DNA of 29,044 nucleotides from a virus. The stretch lies in the IMG/VR virus record IMGVR_UViG_3300021963_006692, positions 1 to 29,044 of that record. One strand, 5' to 3'. The translations under genes were made by a program, and so were the position numbers. This document shows, piece after piece, positions 8,852 to 17,708 of the stretch (positions are counted from its first letter, which is position 1; every line of letters begins with the position of its first letter). The notes below the pieces were generated by a model. It was not told the origin of the DNA and made no database searches. It saw only the letters and a program-made list of their open reading frames with translations.

Positions 8852-10356
8852 TGGGTAATACTAATGGAACAATTTCATATCAGTCAATTTATGTTAATTC
8901 AGGTACTACAGCAAGTATAATATCTGCAACAACAATAAGTGCAAATACTTTTTATGGGGGAAGTTTATCTGCGTCTTTTATTGGTAACGGTGATGTAAAT
9001 GACCAAGAATTTATTTATATTAGTGGTATCACATCCGATACTCAAACTCAAATAAACCAAAAAGTATCAGTCAATACAAATTTTTTAACATATACCGAAT
9101 CTCAAAATTTAATACCATTAAGTAAAAAATTAGAAGGTATTAATATTGAATTAAATGAAACTCAAAATGAAATTGAAGTTTCTTTACCTTTTAATCAAAC
9201 TTTATTTAAACAATATTTTATTTCAGTTTCATCTGTGTTATCTTCAACTGCAGTAACTAATTTTAATTTATCAACATTATTTAATGATTCAAATAGAGCC
9301 GTACAAATTGTTATAACACAAGGTAACGCAGTTATCTCAGGTATTAGTGGAGGTACTGACGGTAGTATTTTAATGATTACAAATACAGGTACTGGATTAA
9401 TAATTTTAGAAAATGAAAGTACTAAATGTACACCAAACAATTCGATTAAATTTAAATTTACTTTTGGAGAAGCTTTTTTCTTAACATATAGAAAAACTAT
9501 ATTTTTAATTTATAATTCATCTGAACAATGTTGGAAAAACATAAATTTTGGGGCATCAAATAATCAATATGATTATGTTAATGATTTTAATGATTTATTT
9601 GATTATTCTACTGCAAATACCGATTCAGGACAATATAATGGTTTAATCCCACACATTGGAATGCAATCAAATATAGGTACTGCGAGTACTATTAATAATG
9701 TTGTTAGAACAAATTTTTTAGACTCAAATCATGTTTTAAAAATTTCTTTACCTCAAAATACTGCATCAACTTCATCTTATTATGTTTGTCTACATAAAGC
9801 AAACAGAGCAGATAATTACTTTGAATCTTTAGGTGCTACAAATATTTTTGGGGTGTCCGAATTTAATTTATATAAATTTTCTTTAACATCAACAACTTTT
9901 AATAGTGATTATTGTTTTACTTTTGGATTTACAATTGCATCATCTGGAAACCGATTAAAATTAAATGCGTCAGTAAGTTCTTGGGGGTTTAGAACCCCAA
10001 TAAGTACAGACACTTTACCATTGTATTTCCAAACAGGAACTGTTACACAGTCTGACACATCCCCATTGTATGAATTATCATTTGGAAGTACTTCCGCTAC
10101 AAGTTTATTATTATCAAGTTGTATTAATAGTTGGTGTTATGCCGGGATTTATTCCTCAACAATTACAACACAAAATTCAAATTTAATTTTTATTACATCA
10201 ATTAATGGTAATGAATATACTATTGATAGGGTAGAGGGGACCTCGTCTGGTAATCAACTTGCGCCATTCTCAATTCTTCGTTCTAAATTTGGGTCGACAA
10301 ACACTAATTCAATTTTTATAGATACTTACAATCAAATAGATTCAGGAACTTTTTAA
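8851..10356 (+). CDS. Tail-fibre paralogue 1 (receptor-binding candidate)
   Basis: 501 residues, first of three tandem paralogues. N-terminal anchor: ISATTISANTFYGGSLSASF (from ~residue 24) followed by YISGITSDTQTQINQKV, the repeat-like motif of fibre shafts. Middle module about residues 145-230: VVI-type strands, GISGGTDGSILMI, LIILENEST and a C(W)-type end (CWKNINFG), matched in the two following proteins. The C-terminal ~260 residues are specific to this paralogue and beta-rich. No catalytic motif. The ATG shares its A with the previous stop (TAATG), so it is coupled. Conserved anchor plus divergent tip is typical of receptor-binding fibres; the receptor is unknown. Confidence 0.6.
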   Translation: MGNTNGTISYQSIYVNSGTTASIISATTISANTFYGGSLSASFIGNGDVNDQEFIYISGITSDTQTQINQKVSVNTNFLTYTESQNLIPLSKKLEGINIELNETQNEIEVSLPFNQTLFKQYFISVSSVLSSTAVTNFNLSTLFNDSNRAVQIVITQGNAVISGISGGTDGSILMITNTGTGLIILENESTKCTPNNSIKFKFTFGEAFFLTYRKTIFLIYNSSEQCWKNINFGASNNQYDYVNDFNDLFDYSTANTDSGQYNGLIPHIGMQSNIGTASTINNVVRTNFLDSNHVLKISLPQNTASTSSYYVCLHKANRADNYFESLGATNIFGVSEFNLYKFSLTSTTFNSDYCFTFGFTIASSGNRLKLNASVSSWGFRTPISTDTLPLYFQTGTVTQSDTSPLYELSFGSTSATSLLLSSCINSWCYAGIYSSTITTQNSNLIFITSINGNEYTIDRVEGTSSGNQLAPFSILRSKFGSTNTNSIFIDTYNQIDSGTF

Positions 10357-10357
10357 T

Positions 10358-11884
10358 ATGAGTGATTTAAAAATTTATAATAATTTAAATGTAGAAAATA
10401 ATTTAGTATTTTCTTTATTATCGGCAAATACAATTTCGGCGTCGACCTTTTACGGTTCTTTAAATGCTCAGTATTTGGCATCTGGTATCACTAATACAAA
10501 ATTTTCCTATAATAATTCATTAACTGACTATATACAACCACAATTAAATAATAAGGCACTAAGTGGTGAACCATTTTTAATTTATAGTACTAATGTTTTT
10601 GGTAATCAAAAAATATTAACAGGAGGGACTGACATAATAATTAACACCGGGTATACGGCATTTCAAGTATCTTTTAACAACAGTGGTTTTAGCTCAATAA
10701 ATGTTTCATCATTAATTGATAATATTAATATAAATTATCCATTTACAATCAATAATTATTCTCCAGTAGGATTTAATAGTTCAATTGTTAATATAAATTT
10801 AAATCCTAATTCAGTTATAAAAATAACAGGTATATCTGGAGTAACATCAGGTAGAAATTTAATATTACAAAATTTAAGTGATTATTTAATAATATTAGAA
10901 AATCTTGGAACCGCGAGTACGAGTAGTCATCAGTTTTATTTTACAAATAAAACAAGTTATTTTTTAAAACCAAATTCTCAAATACAAATAGTGTATAATT
11001 CAGCAATTAATAAATGGACTGACACTATAAATAATAATGGTTTAATAAATTATGATTATTTTAGATTATCCGATACATTTGATGGATTATGGTTCCCAAA
11101 TGCTTCAGTTGTACCAGGGGGGTCACTAAGAACTACATTTCCAAAAAATGGAGATATATTTTCAATTGAGTCTAATCCAAATAATTTAGTAACTAATCAA
11201 ACCGCATTTTATTCTTCCGAAAATGGATTAAGAGTATTCAGAGGTATTGGGCCAACTGTAGGTACAAGATATGGTAGAATTAGTGTTGGATACGCAAATT
11301 CAGATATTGATTTACAAACTAGTTCGGCCAATTCGTTAACAATTGTATCTAAATTTTCAGTACTTAAACCATTGGCACCTTTTTTAAGTAACTCTGATAA
11401 TTGGGTTATAAGTTTTGGTACTAATAATAATTTATTATCTTCAGATTATCCCACATTAACAAATAGTAATACTAACTTTCCTAATTTTGGTGGAGGGTCA
11501 TTTTGGTTATTTGATTGGAAATCAAATCAAAATTATGCTAGATACGCAATACAGTCAACAGGTAATACATATACTGTAAGTGCGTCATCTTTTAATTTAT
11601 CTGATATACAATCAGAACAACCTAAAATTTTTGGAATTTATTATAAACCATTAAGGAGTTCTGTAAATTCAATTTCTACATTTTTTTGGGCAAATATTTC
11701 AGGGGAATCAGAAAACTATACTATTGAACAACCTTTAAGTGGCTCACAAATTTCAAACGAAACTATTAAAGGAGTACCATCTTTAATATTTTACGGTAAC
11801 TCAGATTATACCCCTGAAAGTAATATTAATAATAACGCTAAAGTGCAAATAAATTATTTGGTTATAGATAAAGATAAATTATAA
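10358..11884 (+). CDS. Tail-fibre paralogue 2 (receptor-binding candidate)
   Basis: 508 residues. It repeats the plan of the preceding gene: ISASTFYGSLNAQYLASGIT anchor (about residues 29-48), TKFSYNNSLTDYIQPQLNNK, then a middle module with LNPNSVIKITGISGV, LIILENLG, YFLKPNSQIQIVYNS and NKW. The C-terminal domain has PNFGGGSFWLFDWKS (about 370-384), which matches PNFSGGVFFIGVSG in paralogue 3, so these two share a distal fold, perhaps a lectin-like jelly roll (inference). One base separates the upstream stop from its ATG, and the next ATG follows its stop directly. Structural fibre protein. Confidence 0.6.
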   Translation: MSDLKIYNNLNVENNLVFSLLSANTISASTFYGSLNAQYLASGITNTKFSYNNSLTDYIQPQLNNKALSGEPFLIYSTNVFGNQKILTGGTDIIINTGYTAFQVSFNNSGFSSINVSSLIDNININYPFTINNYSPVGFNSSIVNINLNPNSVIKITGISGVTSGRNLILQNLSDYLIILENLGTASTSSHQFYFTNKTSYFLKPNSQIQIVYNSAINKWTDTINNNGLINYDYFRLSDTFDGLWFPNASVVPGGSLRTTFPKNGDIFSIESNPNNLVTNQTAFYSSENGLRVFRGIGPTVGTRYGRISVGYANSDIDLQTSSANSLTIVSKFSVLKPLAPFLSNSDNWVISFGTNNNLLSSDYPTLTNSNTNFPNFGGGSFWLFDWKSNQNYARYAIQSTGNTYTVSASSFNLSDIQSEQPKIFGIYYKPLRSSVNSISTFFWANISGESENYTIEQPLSGSQISNETIKGVPSLIFYGNSDYTPESNINNNAKVQINYLVIDKDKL

Positions 11885-13366
11885 ATGGAATCTAAAAAAA
11901 TATATGGTGGTTTATCAGGTTTTACATTTTCAGTGTATTCCGATTTTGTAAATTCAACTTTTGCAAGTGGAACAACTTTATATGGTCAAATAAACGCTCA
12001 ATATATCGGGACTGGACTAACCACTCCAAATAACGTCACAAACACCGAAGTTTCATATTTAACAGGATTAACAGGTAATGTACAATTACAAATTGATTTT
12101 AAAGCGGATAAAACACAAACATACATTACACATGATGTTAGTAATAATTTAACTAATTATAAAAAAATAGTTCCGGGTATTAATGTGACATCAAGTACGG
12201 TAGGGAATTATGTGAGTTTTTCATATAATCCCATTATTGAAGAATATAATGTGTCAATTATTGAGGATTCCCCATCTTCCGATGATAATATAATAACAAA
12301 TTATAATCCAACAAACTGGGACGGAACATTACCAAATAAAGCAACCGAAATAAGATTAAACCCAACAAATTTAATTGTTATACAAAATTTATTGGGAAAT
12401 ACAAATGGTAGAATATGTAGATTGAGAAATATAAGTAGATATCCGATAATATTACAAAACAATGTAACTTCAAATGGGGGATTTTTATTTAGAAATAGTT
12501 GTGATTATATTTTAAGACCTAACAAATCTATTATGTTTACTTGTATAAGTTTAAATTGGGTTGAGTTTGGGGATATAAAATATTATGGATTTGATTATAT
12601 TGATACATTTAAAAGTGTTTTTTCTGATTATACAACGGTAACACCTGCACCAAATTTCTTTTTTCCAAAAAAATCTAGCCATTTCATTTTTTCCGCTCAT
12701 ACATCGTTAGTTAGTACACGAACTTACGCATGTTATTACCAAAATAACATTAGGTTACTCAATGTAAGATTTGGGGCTCCTGTATCAGGACCAAATTTAA
12801 AGTTTTATACTTTAGGACAATTTAATAGAAAAAATATACTGAACGACTCAGGTCATACTGTAGTCATGCAAACAAAACTAGTTCAACCTGTTATAGGTAC
12901 TCTTTCTGGAATCGGAATGCCAGTTGTTGTCAACGGGTTTACAAACTTTGATTTGAGTTATGGATATCAAACATCTACAAACAATTATTCAACAAGATTA
13001 CCTAATTTTAGTGGAGGTGTATTTTTCATTGGGGTTTCAGGATATAACTATTCAGCAGTGACTCAGTATAATGACAATACAAGTACTGTTTTTGACACAG
13101 GATTTAATTATTTAAGTTCCTTAACTTTAGGTGTTTGTGTACTAACAAAATCAGGGAATAGTAATTTAGAATCAATTTTTTATATTAAAAATAATGCAAC
13201 ATCAACATATACAGTTTTTGATAAACAAACATTTAATAGCGAAATTTTAAATTCTTACCCAAATCTATCAATTTTTTCTAATAATTTAACTACAACGGAA
13301 TCTACAAACGCTACTAGTGCAAGTGGTTATATCCCATTAAAATATATTGCAATATCTAAAGATTAA
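11885..13366 (+). CDS. Tail-fibre paralogue 3 (receptor-binding candidate)
   Basis: 493 residues, last of the fibre operon. Anchor: FASGTTLYGQINAQYIGTGL (about residues 26-45), then NTEVSYLTGLTGNVQLQIDFK, the classic fibre N-terminal motif. Middle module: IRLNPTNLIVIQNLLGNTNG, PIILQNN, YILRPNKSIMFTC and LNWVEFG, aligning with paralogues 1 and 2. Distal part: LPNFSGGVFFIGVSGYN and a tail ending PLKYIAISKD, comparable with VQINYLVIDKD in paralogue 2. The three genes are in one direction with gaps of 0-1 base, which points to tandem duplication followed by strong divergence of the tips. Confidence 0.6.
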   Translation: MESKKIYGGLSGFTFSVYSDFVNSTFASGTTLYGQINAQYIGTGLTTPNNVTNTEVSYLTGLTGNVQLQIDFKADKTQTYITHDVSNNLTNYKKIVPGINVTSSTVGNYVSFSYNPIIEEYNVSIIEDSPSSDDNIITNYNPTNWDGTLPNKATEIRLNPTNLIVIQNLLGNTNGRICRLRNISRYPIILQNNVTSNGGFLFRNSCDYILRPNKSIMFTCISLNWVEFGDIKYYGFDYIDTFKSVFSDYTTVTPAPNFFFPKKSSHFIFSAHTSLVSTRTYACYYQNNIRLLNVRFGAPVSGPNLKFYTLGQFNRKNILNDSGHTVVMQTKLVQPVIGTLSGIGMPVVVNGFTNFDLSYGYQTSTNNYSTRLPNFSGGVFFIGVSGYNYSAVTQYNDNTSTVFDTGFNYLSSLTLGVCVLTKSGNSNLESIFYIKNNATSTYTVFDKQTFNSEILNSYPNLSIFSNNLTTTESTNATSASGYIPLKYIAISKD

Positions 13367-13372
13367 TTACTA

Positions 13373-13410
13373 TTTGACAAAAATGATAATTTAAACTAAA
13401 TTTAAATTTG
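13373..13410 (+). promoter_or_regulatory. Candidate promoter of DNA polymerase gene
   Basis: The 93-base gap 13367-13459 lacks a TATTTAT box close to the start. It has TTGACA at 13374-13379 and TAAATTTG at 13403-13410, the latter a full match to the Bacteroidota -7 pattern TAnnTTTG. The spacing between the two (about 23-26 bases) is longer than usual; a TAAATT at 13397-13402 would give 17. A host-type early/middle promoter is plausible, not shown. Confidence 0.35.
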
Positions 13411-13420
13411 TAAGGTAAAC

Positions 13421-13463
13421 TCCATATGTTATGGAAGCCAATGTACCAAATTTAATTTTATGA
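13421..13463 (+). promoter_or_regulatory. Hairpin and 10-codon leader ORF upstream of polymerase start
   Basis: A perfect 6-bp stem with 3-base loop (TCCATA-TGT-TATGGA, 13421-13435) lies 24 bases before the polymerase ATG. An ATG at 13431 opens a 10-codon ORF (MEANVPNLIL) whose TGA overlaps the polymerase ATG as ATGA (13460-13463). Either could serve translational control; T4 gp43 is known to repress its own mRNA at a hairpin near its start. This parallel is inference. Confidence 0.3.
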
Positions 13464-16255
13464 TATCTAACGAAGAAATTGAAAATTTCCTACAAGGAAA
13501 TGATGAAGAAAAATATATAATCGGAGTTGAATACGATTATGTTAAAGATTGTGTTTGGAAAATCATTGAACACCCAATTCACGGAAAACAAATTAAGAAA
13601 GATACTTTTATCCCATTTGCATGGGTTGGTGATTTACGTGGGTTAAATTTCTACCAGTCATCAAAAGCATTACAGAAAGAAGCGATGACAAAACATAAGA
13701 TTGTCATTGAAAAATTACGTACAGACGGAAATGAAAGACTAGAGAAAGGTTTGACATTTATGGTCAAATCCTTGAATGGTTATCGTTCCTTAATACAATT
13801 CTTTAGAGATGGTGGTGTTGACCCATGGGGTGAAAGAACTAAAGGATTAATCCTTATCCTACCACCTGTTGAACAATTTTTGGTAACAAAAGAAAAACGA
13901 CTATTTAAAGGATTTGATGATTACAATAGTATCACAAGGTTTGTATTTGACTTGGAGACGACCGCATTAGAACCAAAGGATGGTCGTATCTTTATGATAG
14001 GAATGAAAACCAATAAAGGTTTTAGTCAAGTAATTGAGTGTTCAACTGAAGAACAAGAAAGAGAAGGTATTATTAAATTTTTTAATACTATAGATGAACT
14101 TAAACCAAGTATCATTGCATCTTACAACGGATTTAACTTTGACTGGTTTTGGATATTTGAAAGGGCGAAATCATTAGGATTAGACATTAAGAAAGTTGCT
14201 AAAACTCTTAATCCAATTAACCCAATCAAACAATCTGAAAGTATGTTAAAACTTGCAAACGAAGTTGAGAGATTTAATCAGACATCTATGTGGGGGTATA
14301 ATGTTGTGGATACATTACACGCAGTTAGAAGAGCCCAAGCAATTAATTCATCTATCAAGTCTGCGGGTTTGAAGTATATTACCCAATATATTAAGGCAGA
14401 AGCTGCTGACCGTGTTTATATTGACCACACAGATATTGGTCCGTTTTATGCGAAGAAAGAAGAGTTTTGGTTGAACATTCAAAACGGAAAATATAAGAAA
14501 GTGGGAGTTGACCCAACAATTGACGAAGCGTGTTCTAAACATTCAAATGTTTATATTAAAACAACGGGTGATAATTTGGTTGAACGATATCTTGACGATG
14601 ACTTGGAAGAAACTCTAACAGTTGATGAAGAATTCAATCAGGGGTCATTTCTACTGGCATCTTTGGTCCCAACAACATATGAAAGGGTTTCTACTATGGG
14701 AACTGCAACATTATGGGAAATCCAAATGAGAGCTTGGTCATACAAACATATGTTAGCAATTCCTAAAAAGAATGAAAAGACAGAGTTTGTAGGAGGATTA
14801 TCCCGACTACTTAAAGTAGGATATTCAACAGACGTATTGAAACTTGACTTCTCGTCACTTTATCCTTCAATACAACTTGTTCACGATGTATTCCCAACTT
14901 GTGATATTACAGGGGCAATGAAGGGTATGTTAAATTACTTCCGTAATACTCGTATTAAGTATAAAAATTTAGCAAAAGAATATGCGGATATTGATAAGAA
15001 ACAATCAACATCTTACGACAGAAAACAATTACCAATTAAAATTTTCATCAACTCGATGTTCGGGGCATTATCTGCTCCACAGGTATATCACTGGGGTGAT
15101 ATGTATATGGGTGAACAGATTACTTGTACAGGTCGACAATATTTACGTCAGATGTTAAGATTTTTTATGAAACGAGGTTATACCGCATTAGTATGTGATA
15201 CGGATGGTATGAACTTCTCATTACCTGAAGGTGGCGTGGATGATAGAACTTATATCGGTAAAGGTAAAAATTGGTTAGTTAAGGAAGGTAAGGAATATAA
15301 AGGATTTGATGCGGATGTTGCCGAGTTTAATGATATGTTTATGAAAGGTGCGATGGGTCTTGATTGTGATGGAACTTGGAAGTCCTGTATGAATATTGCT
15401 CGTAAGAACTACGCAACAATGGAACATAATGGTAAGATTAAACTAACAGGTAATTCTATTAAGAGTAAAAAACTACCCCTGTATATTGAAGACTTCTTGG
15501 ATAAAGGGATTAAGATGCTACTCGAAGGTAATGGACAAGATTTTGTTGAATGGTATTACGAATATTTAGAAGTAATCTTTAACCAACAGATTCCGTTAAT
15601 GAAAATTGCCCAAAGAGCGAAGGTTAAATTATCAATTGATGATTATAACAAACGTTCAAAAGAAAAAACCAAAGCGGGTAATGAAATGTCTCGTATGGCT
15701 CATATGGAATTAGCGATTAGAGATGGAATTGCAGTTAGTTTAGGTGATGTAATATTCTATGTCAATAATGGGGTTAAAGCATCACACGGAGATGTTCAAA
15801 AGGTTAATAGACCTAAAAAAGGGTGGTCACAATCTGATTTGGATAATATGATAGAAGGATATGGTAAAATACCTCGTGAAATGGTTGAATCGTATGTAAA
15901 ACTTAATTGTTATCGTCTTAACCCATCTGAACTGGAGTCAAATCCTAATATGACAGGTGAATACAACATAGCTAGAGCTATTGTTACTTTTAATAAAAGA
16001 ATTGAACCATTGTTGATTGTATTTGGTGAAGAAGTAAGAAATAATCTAATTGTTACAGACCCTAAAGACAGAGGTTTGTTTACCAAACAACAATGTAAAT
16101 TAATCAATGGTGTACCGTTTGAAAATGGTGACCAAGATAGTATTGAGGATTTGTTAACTATTACAGAACAAGAAAAAGTATACTGGGGTAAACGAGGAAT
16201 CGACCCTGAATACATTTACGAATTGGCTGAAGAAGGATGGGAGGATATGGTATAA
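13460..16255 (+). CDS. Family B DNA polymerase (T4 gp43-like) with 3'-5' exonuclease
   Basis: 931 residues, close to the size of T4 gp43 (898). It replicates the phage genome in the cytoplasm. Exonuclease domain: Exo I as FDLETTAL with D164/E166, Exo II as ASYNGFNFDW (about 220-229), Exo III as YNVVD (Y-x3-D). Polymerase motif A is LDFSSLYPSI with D463; motif B is KIFINSMFG with K527 and N531; motif C is CDTDGMN with D580 and D582. All catalytic acids are present, so it should be active with proofreading. Motif C has CDTDG where many family B enzymes have YGDTDS. The ATG at 13460 gives a full N-terminal domain. It stands alone between the fibre operon and a convergent minus-strand operon (two-base gap), with a different upstream region from the virion genes, so it may be expressed earlier. 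Confidence 0.93.
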   Translation: MISNEEIENFLQGNDEEKYIIGVEYDYVKDCVWKIIEHPIHGKQIKKDTFIPFAWVGDLRGLNFYQSSKALQKEAMTKHKIVIEKLRTDGNERLEKGLTFMVKSLNGYRSLIQFFRDGGVDPWGERTKGLILILPPVEQFLVTKEKRLFKGFDDYNSITRFVFDLETTALEPKDGRIFMIGMKTNKGFSQVIECSTEEQEREGIIKFFNTIDELKPSIIASYNGFNFDWFWIFERAKSLGLDIKKVAKTLNPINPIKQSESMLKLANEVERFNQTSMWGYNVVDTLHAVRRAQAINSSIKSAGLKYITQYIKAEAADRVYIDHTDIGPFYAKKEEFWLNIQNGKYKKVGVDPTIDEACSKHSNVYIKTTGDNLVERYLDDDLEETLTVDEEFNQGSFLLASLVPTTYERVSTMGTATLWEIQMRAWSYKHMLAIPKKNEKTEFVGGLSRLLKVGYSTDVLKLDFSSLYPSIQLVHDVFPTCDITGAMKGMLNYFRNTRIKYKNLAKEYADIDKKQSTSYDRKQLPIKIFINSMFGALSAPQVYHWGDMYMGEQITCTGRQYLRQMLRFFMKRGYTALVCDTDGMNFSLPEGGVDDRTYIGKGKNWLVKEGKEYKGFDADVAEFNDMFMKGAMGLDCDGTWKSCMNIARKNYATMEHNGKIKLTGNSIKSKKLPLYIEDFLDKGIKMLLEGNGQDFVEWYYEYLEVIFNQQIPLMKIAQRAKVKLSIDDYNKRSKEKTKAGNEMSRMAHMELAIRDGIAVSLGDVIFYVNNGVKASHGDVQKVNRPKKGWSQSDLDNMIEGYGKIPREMVESYVKLNCYRLNPSELESNPNMTGEYNIARAIVTFNKRIEPLLIVFGEEVRNNLIVTDPKDRGLFTKQQCKLINGVPFENGDQDSIEDLLTITEQEKVYWGKRGIDPEYIYELAEEGWEDMV

Positions 16256-16257
16256 AT

Positions 16258-16572
16258 CTATGACAGTTTTAATCCGTCAGAAGATAATATATACCAATTC
16301 GTGAATGCAAATAAAAATTCAACACATGCTCCTTTACCTAAATTTAATTCATTGAACTCTTCGTCGATTAATCCTTCTTTTGTCACTATTTTAGTTTCAC
16401 CTAAAGATTTAATTACGACATGATTGTTTTTTGAACTATCTAAAATAATTTTTGTTGAGTTTTTAGTTATGACAACAGATTCACCATTAATTGTATATTC
16501 TTCAGAATCAGTAATTACTACATCTGAACTTTTTATTGTTTTTTCAATTATTGGTGAATAAAGATTGGCCAT
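16258..16572 (-). CDS. Small beta-rich virion-like protein, function unknown
   Basis: 104 residues, made of short alternating strands (SDVVITDSEEYTINGESVVI, then KIILD, HVVIKSLGETKIVT) and ending ELNLGKGACVEFLFAFTNWY and LSSDGLKLS. That end pattern, a turn with G-x-G/PN, a hydrophobic strand and N(K)W, looks like the middle module of the three fibre paralogues (LKPNSQIQIVYNS...NKW; LRPNKSIMFTC...LNW). It starts two bases after the stop of the gp13-like neck gene and is surely co-transcribed with it. No enzyme motif, no signal peptide. A small head, neck or whisker accessory protein is my best guess. The gene ends two bases from the convergent polymerase gene, with no terminator visible between them. 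Confidence 0.55.
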   Translation of the reverse strand: MANLYSPIIEKTIKSSDVVITDSEEYTINGESVVITKNSTKIILDSSKNNHVVIKSLGETKIVTKEGLIDEEFNELNLGKGACVEFLFAFTNWYILSSDGLKLS

Positions 16573-16574
16573 AA

Positions 16575-17696
16575 TTATATAACGTAAATATTTCTTTGGA
16601 AAGCTCTTGTTTTCATTTGTTTTTGAAGATTTTCAGCCATTAGAGCCTCTCTTTCCAATATTTTTTCAGGTCTTAATCTTGTCAGTTTACCTTCAGCCCC
16701 TGTTAGTTCTTCAACTAATTTTAACTTTTCATCTTTACCTTCAGTACTTAAAGTTTGCCATTCTAATGTTAATTCAGAATCAGGAGTTTTTAAACTGCCA
16801 CTGTACTTACCTCTAACTTTAGATAATGTTTCTTTAACTGACGCAATAAAATATTTTCTAACCCAGTTTTGAGCGGGTGAATTTAAGTCTACCCAAGAAA
16901 GTGTTTCTAAAGGTACATCAGATGGTAATTTTATAATATCGGGGTTCGCTTTTAAACAACTCGCTCTATCTTTTCCTTCAGTATCATAATACCAATACCA
17001 AACTTTACCATTCATTAAATCTGCGTTTCCAAAATCAAATTTACCTCCAGGTGTTTGCATAAGATGAATTGCCTTTTTACCATCAGGTAACGCAGTAATC
17101 CTGTAAGTTTTATCTCCGGCAATTATTCTTCTTTGTATGTTAATTTCTTGCATTCTTAACATCATATCAAATGCTGGCATCATGAAGTATGAACCTGAAT
17201 ATCCCATTTGGGAATATCCCGCAGGGCCACCAAAACCTCCCCCTCCTAATCCCCCAAAACTCCAAGGGTCGAATAAAATGTTATTTTGAGATGGAGGTGT
17301 AAACCACAATAATTCATTAACTTCTCTATTTGCTGGAATCTCATAAATTTGTCTGTGCCTTTCAAGTTGGATATAGTCTTTTTTTAAAACCCAATCTCCT
17401 CCAGCTTGTAGACCAACTATTTTAGAATATGCATGAGTATATCTGTCCTCATAATCAAAACTTCTAGTTACAAATGCTCTTGCTAATGAACTAGTATCCA
17501 TGTTAAGGTTATATAAAGATGTCCATTGAGAATCGATTAACCAATCGTGAACAAACTGAGAATAGTCATTAATTGAAAACTCCAATAGAGTATCCATCTG
17601 TTCGTCTTCAATTTCTATCGAACGAAGAGGTGCTCCTAAAATGTGTCTTACTTTAGTGTATAGTTGACTTCTATATGGTTCTTCAATTATTGTCAT
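16575..17696 (-). CDS. Neck protein, T4 gp13-like
   Basis: 373 residues (T4 gp13 is 309). It begins EEPYRSQLYTKVRHILGAPL and IEIEDEQMDTLLEFSINDYS, the helical N-terminus seen in gp13-type neck/head-completion proteins of T4-related phages. The C-terminal half has SPAQNWVRKYFIASVKETLS, VRGKYSGSLKTPDSELTLEW and LSTEGKDEKLKLVEEL, again typical. Such proteins join the DNA-filled head to the tail. A Gly-rich loop (FGGLGGGGFGGPAG, about 147-160) interrupts the middle and accounts for part of the extra length. A TATTTAT box lies five bases upstream of its ATG. It is followed by the small 104-residue gene. gp14- and gp15-like genes lie nearby on the other strand, which supports the call. Confidence 0.75.
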   Translation of the reverse strand: MTIIEEPYRSQLYTKVRHILGAPLRSIEIEDEQMDTLLEFSINDYSQFVHDWLIDSQWTSLYNLNMDTSSLARAFVTRSFDYEDRYTHAYSKIVGLQAGGDWVLKKDYIQLERHRQIYEIPANREVNELLWFTPPSQNNILFDPWSFGGLGGGGFGGPAGYSQMGYSGSYFMMPAFDMMLRMQEINIQRRIIAGDKTYRITALPDGKKAIHLMQTPGGKFDFGNADLMNGKVWYWYYDTEGKDRASCLKANPDIIKLPSDVPLETLSWVDLNSPAQNWVRKYFIASVKETLSKVRGKYSGSLKTPDSELTLEWQTLSTEGKDEKLKLVEELTGAEGKLTRLRPEKILEREALMAENLQKQMKTRAFQRNIYVI

Positions 17697-17701
17697 ATTA
17701 T

Positions 17702-17708
17702 ATAAATA
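17702..17708 (-). promoter_or_regulatory. TATTTAT box upstream of gp13-like gene
   Basis: Reads TATTTAT on the minus strand, five bases before the ATG at 17696, in the 12-base gap after the superoxide dismutase stop. Confidence 0.5.

Noticed and set aside
16253-16260. Terminator between the convergent polymerase and 104-residue genes
   Set aside because: The stops are two bases apart and I see no hairpin with a T run on either strand.
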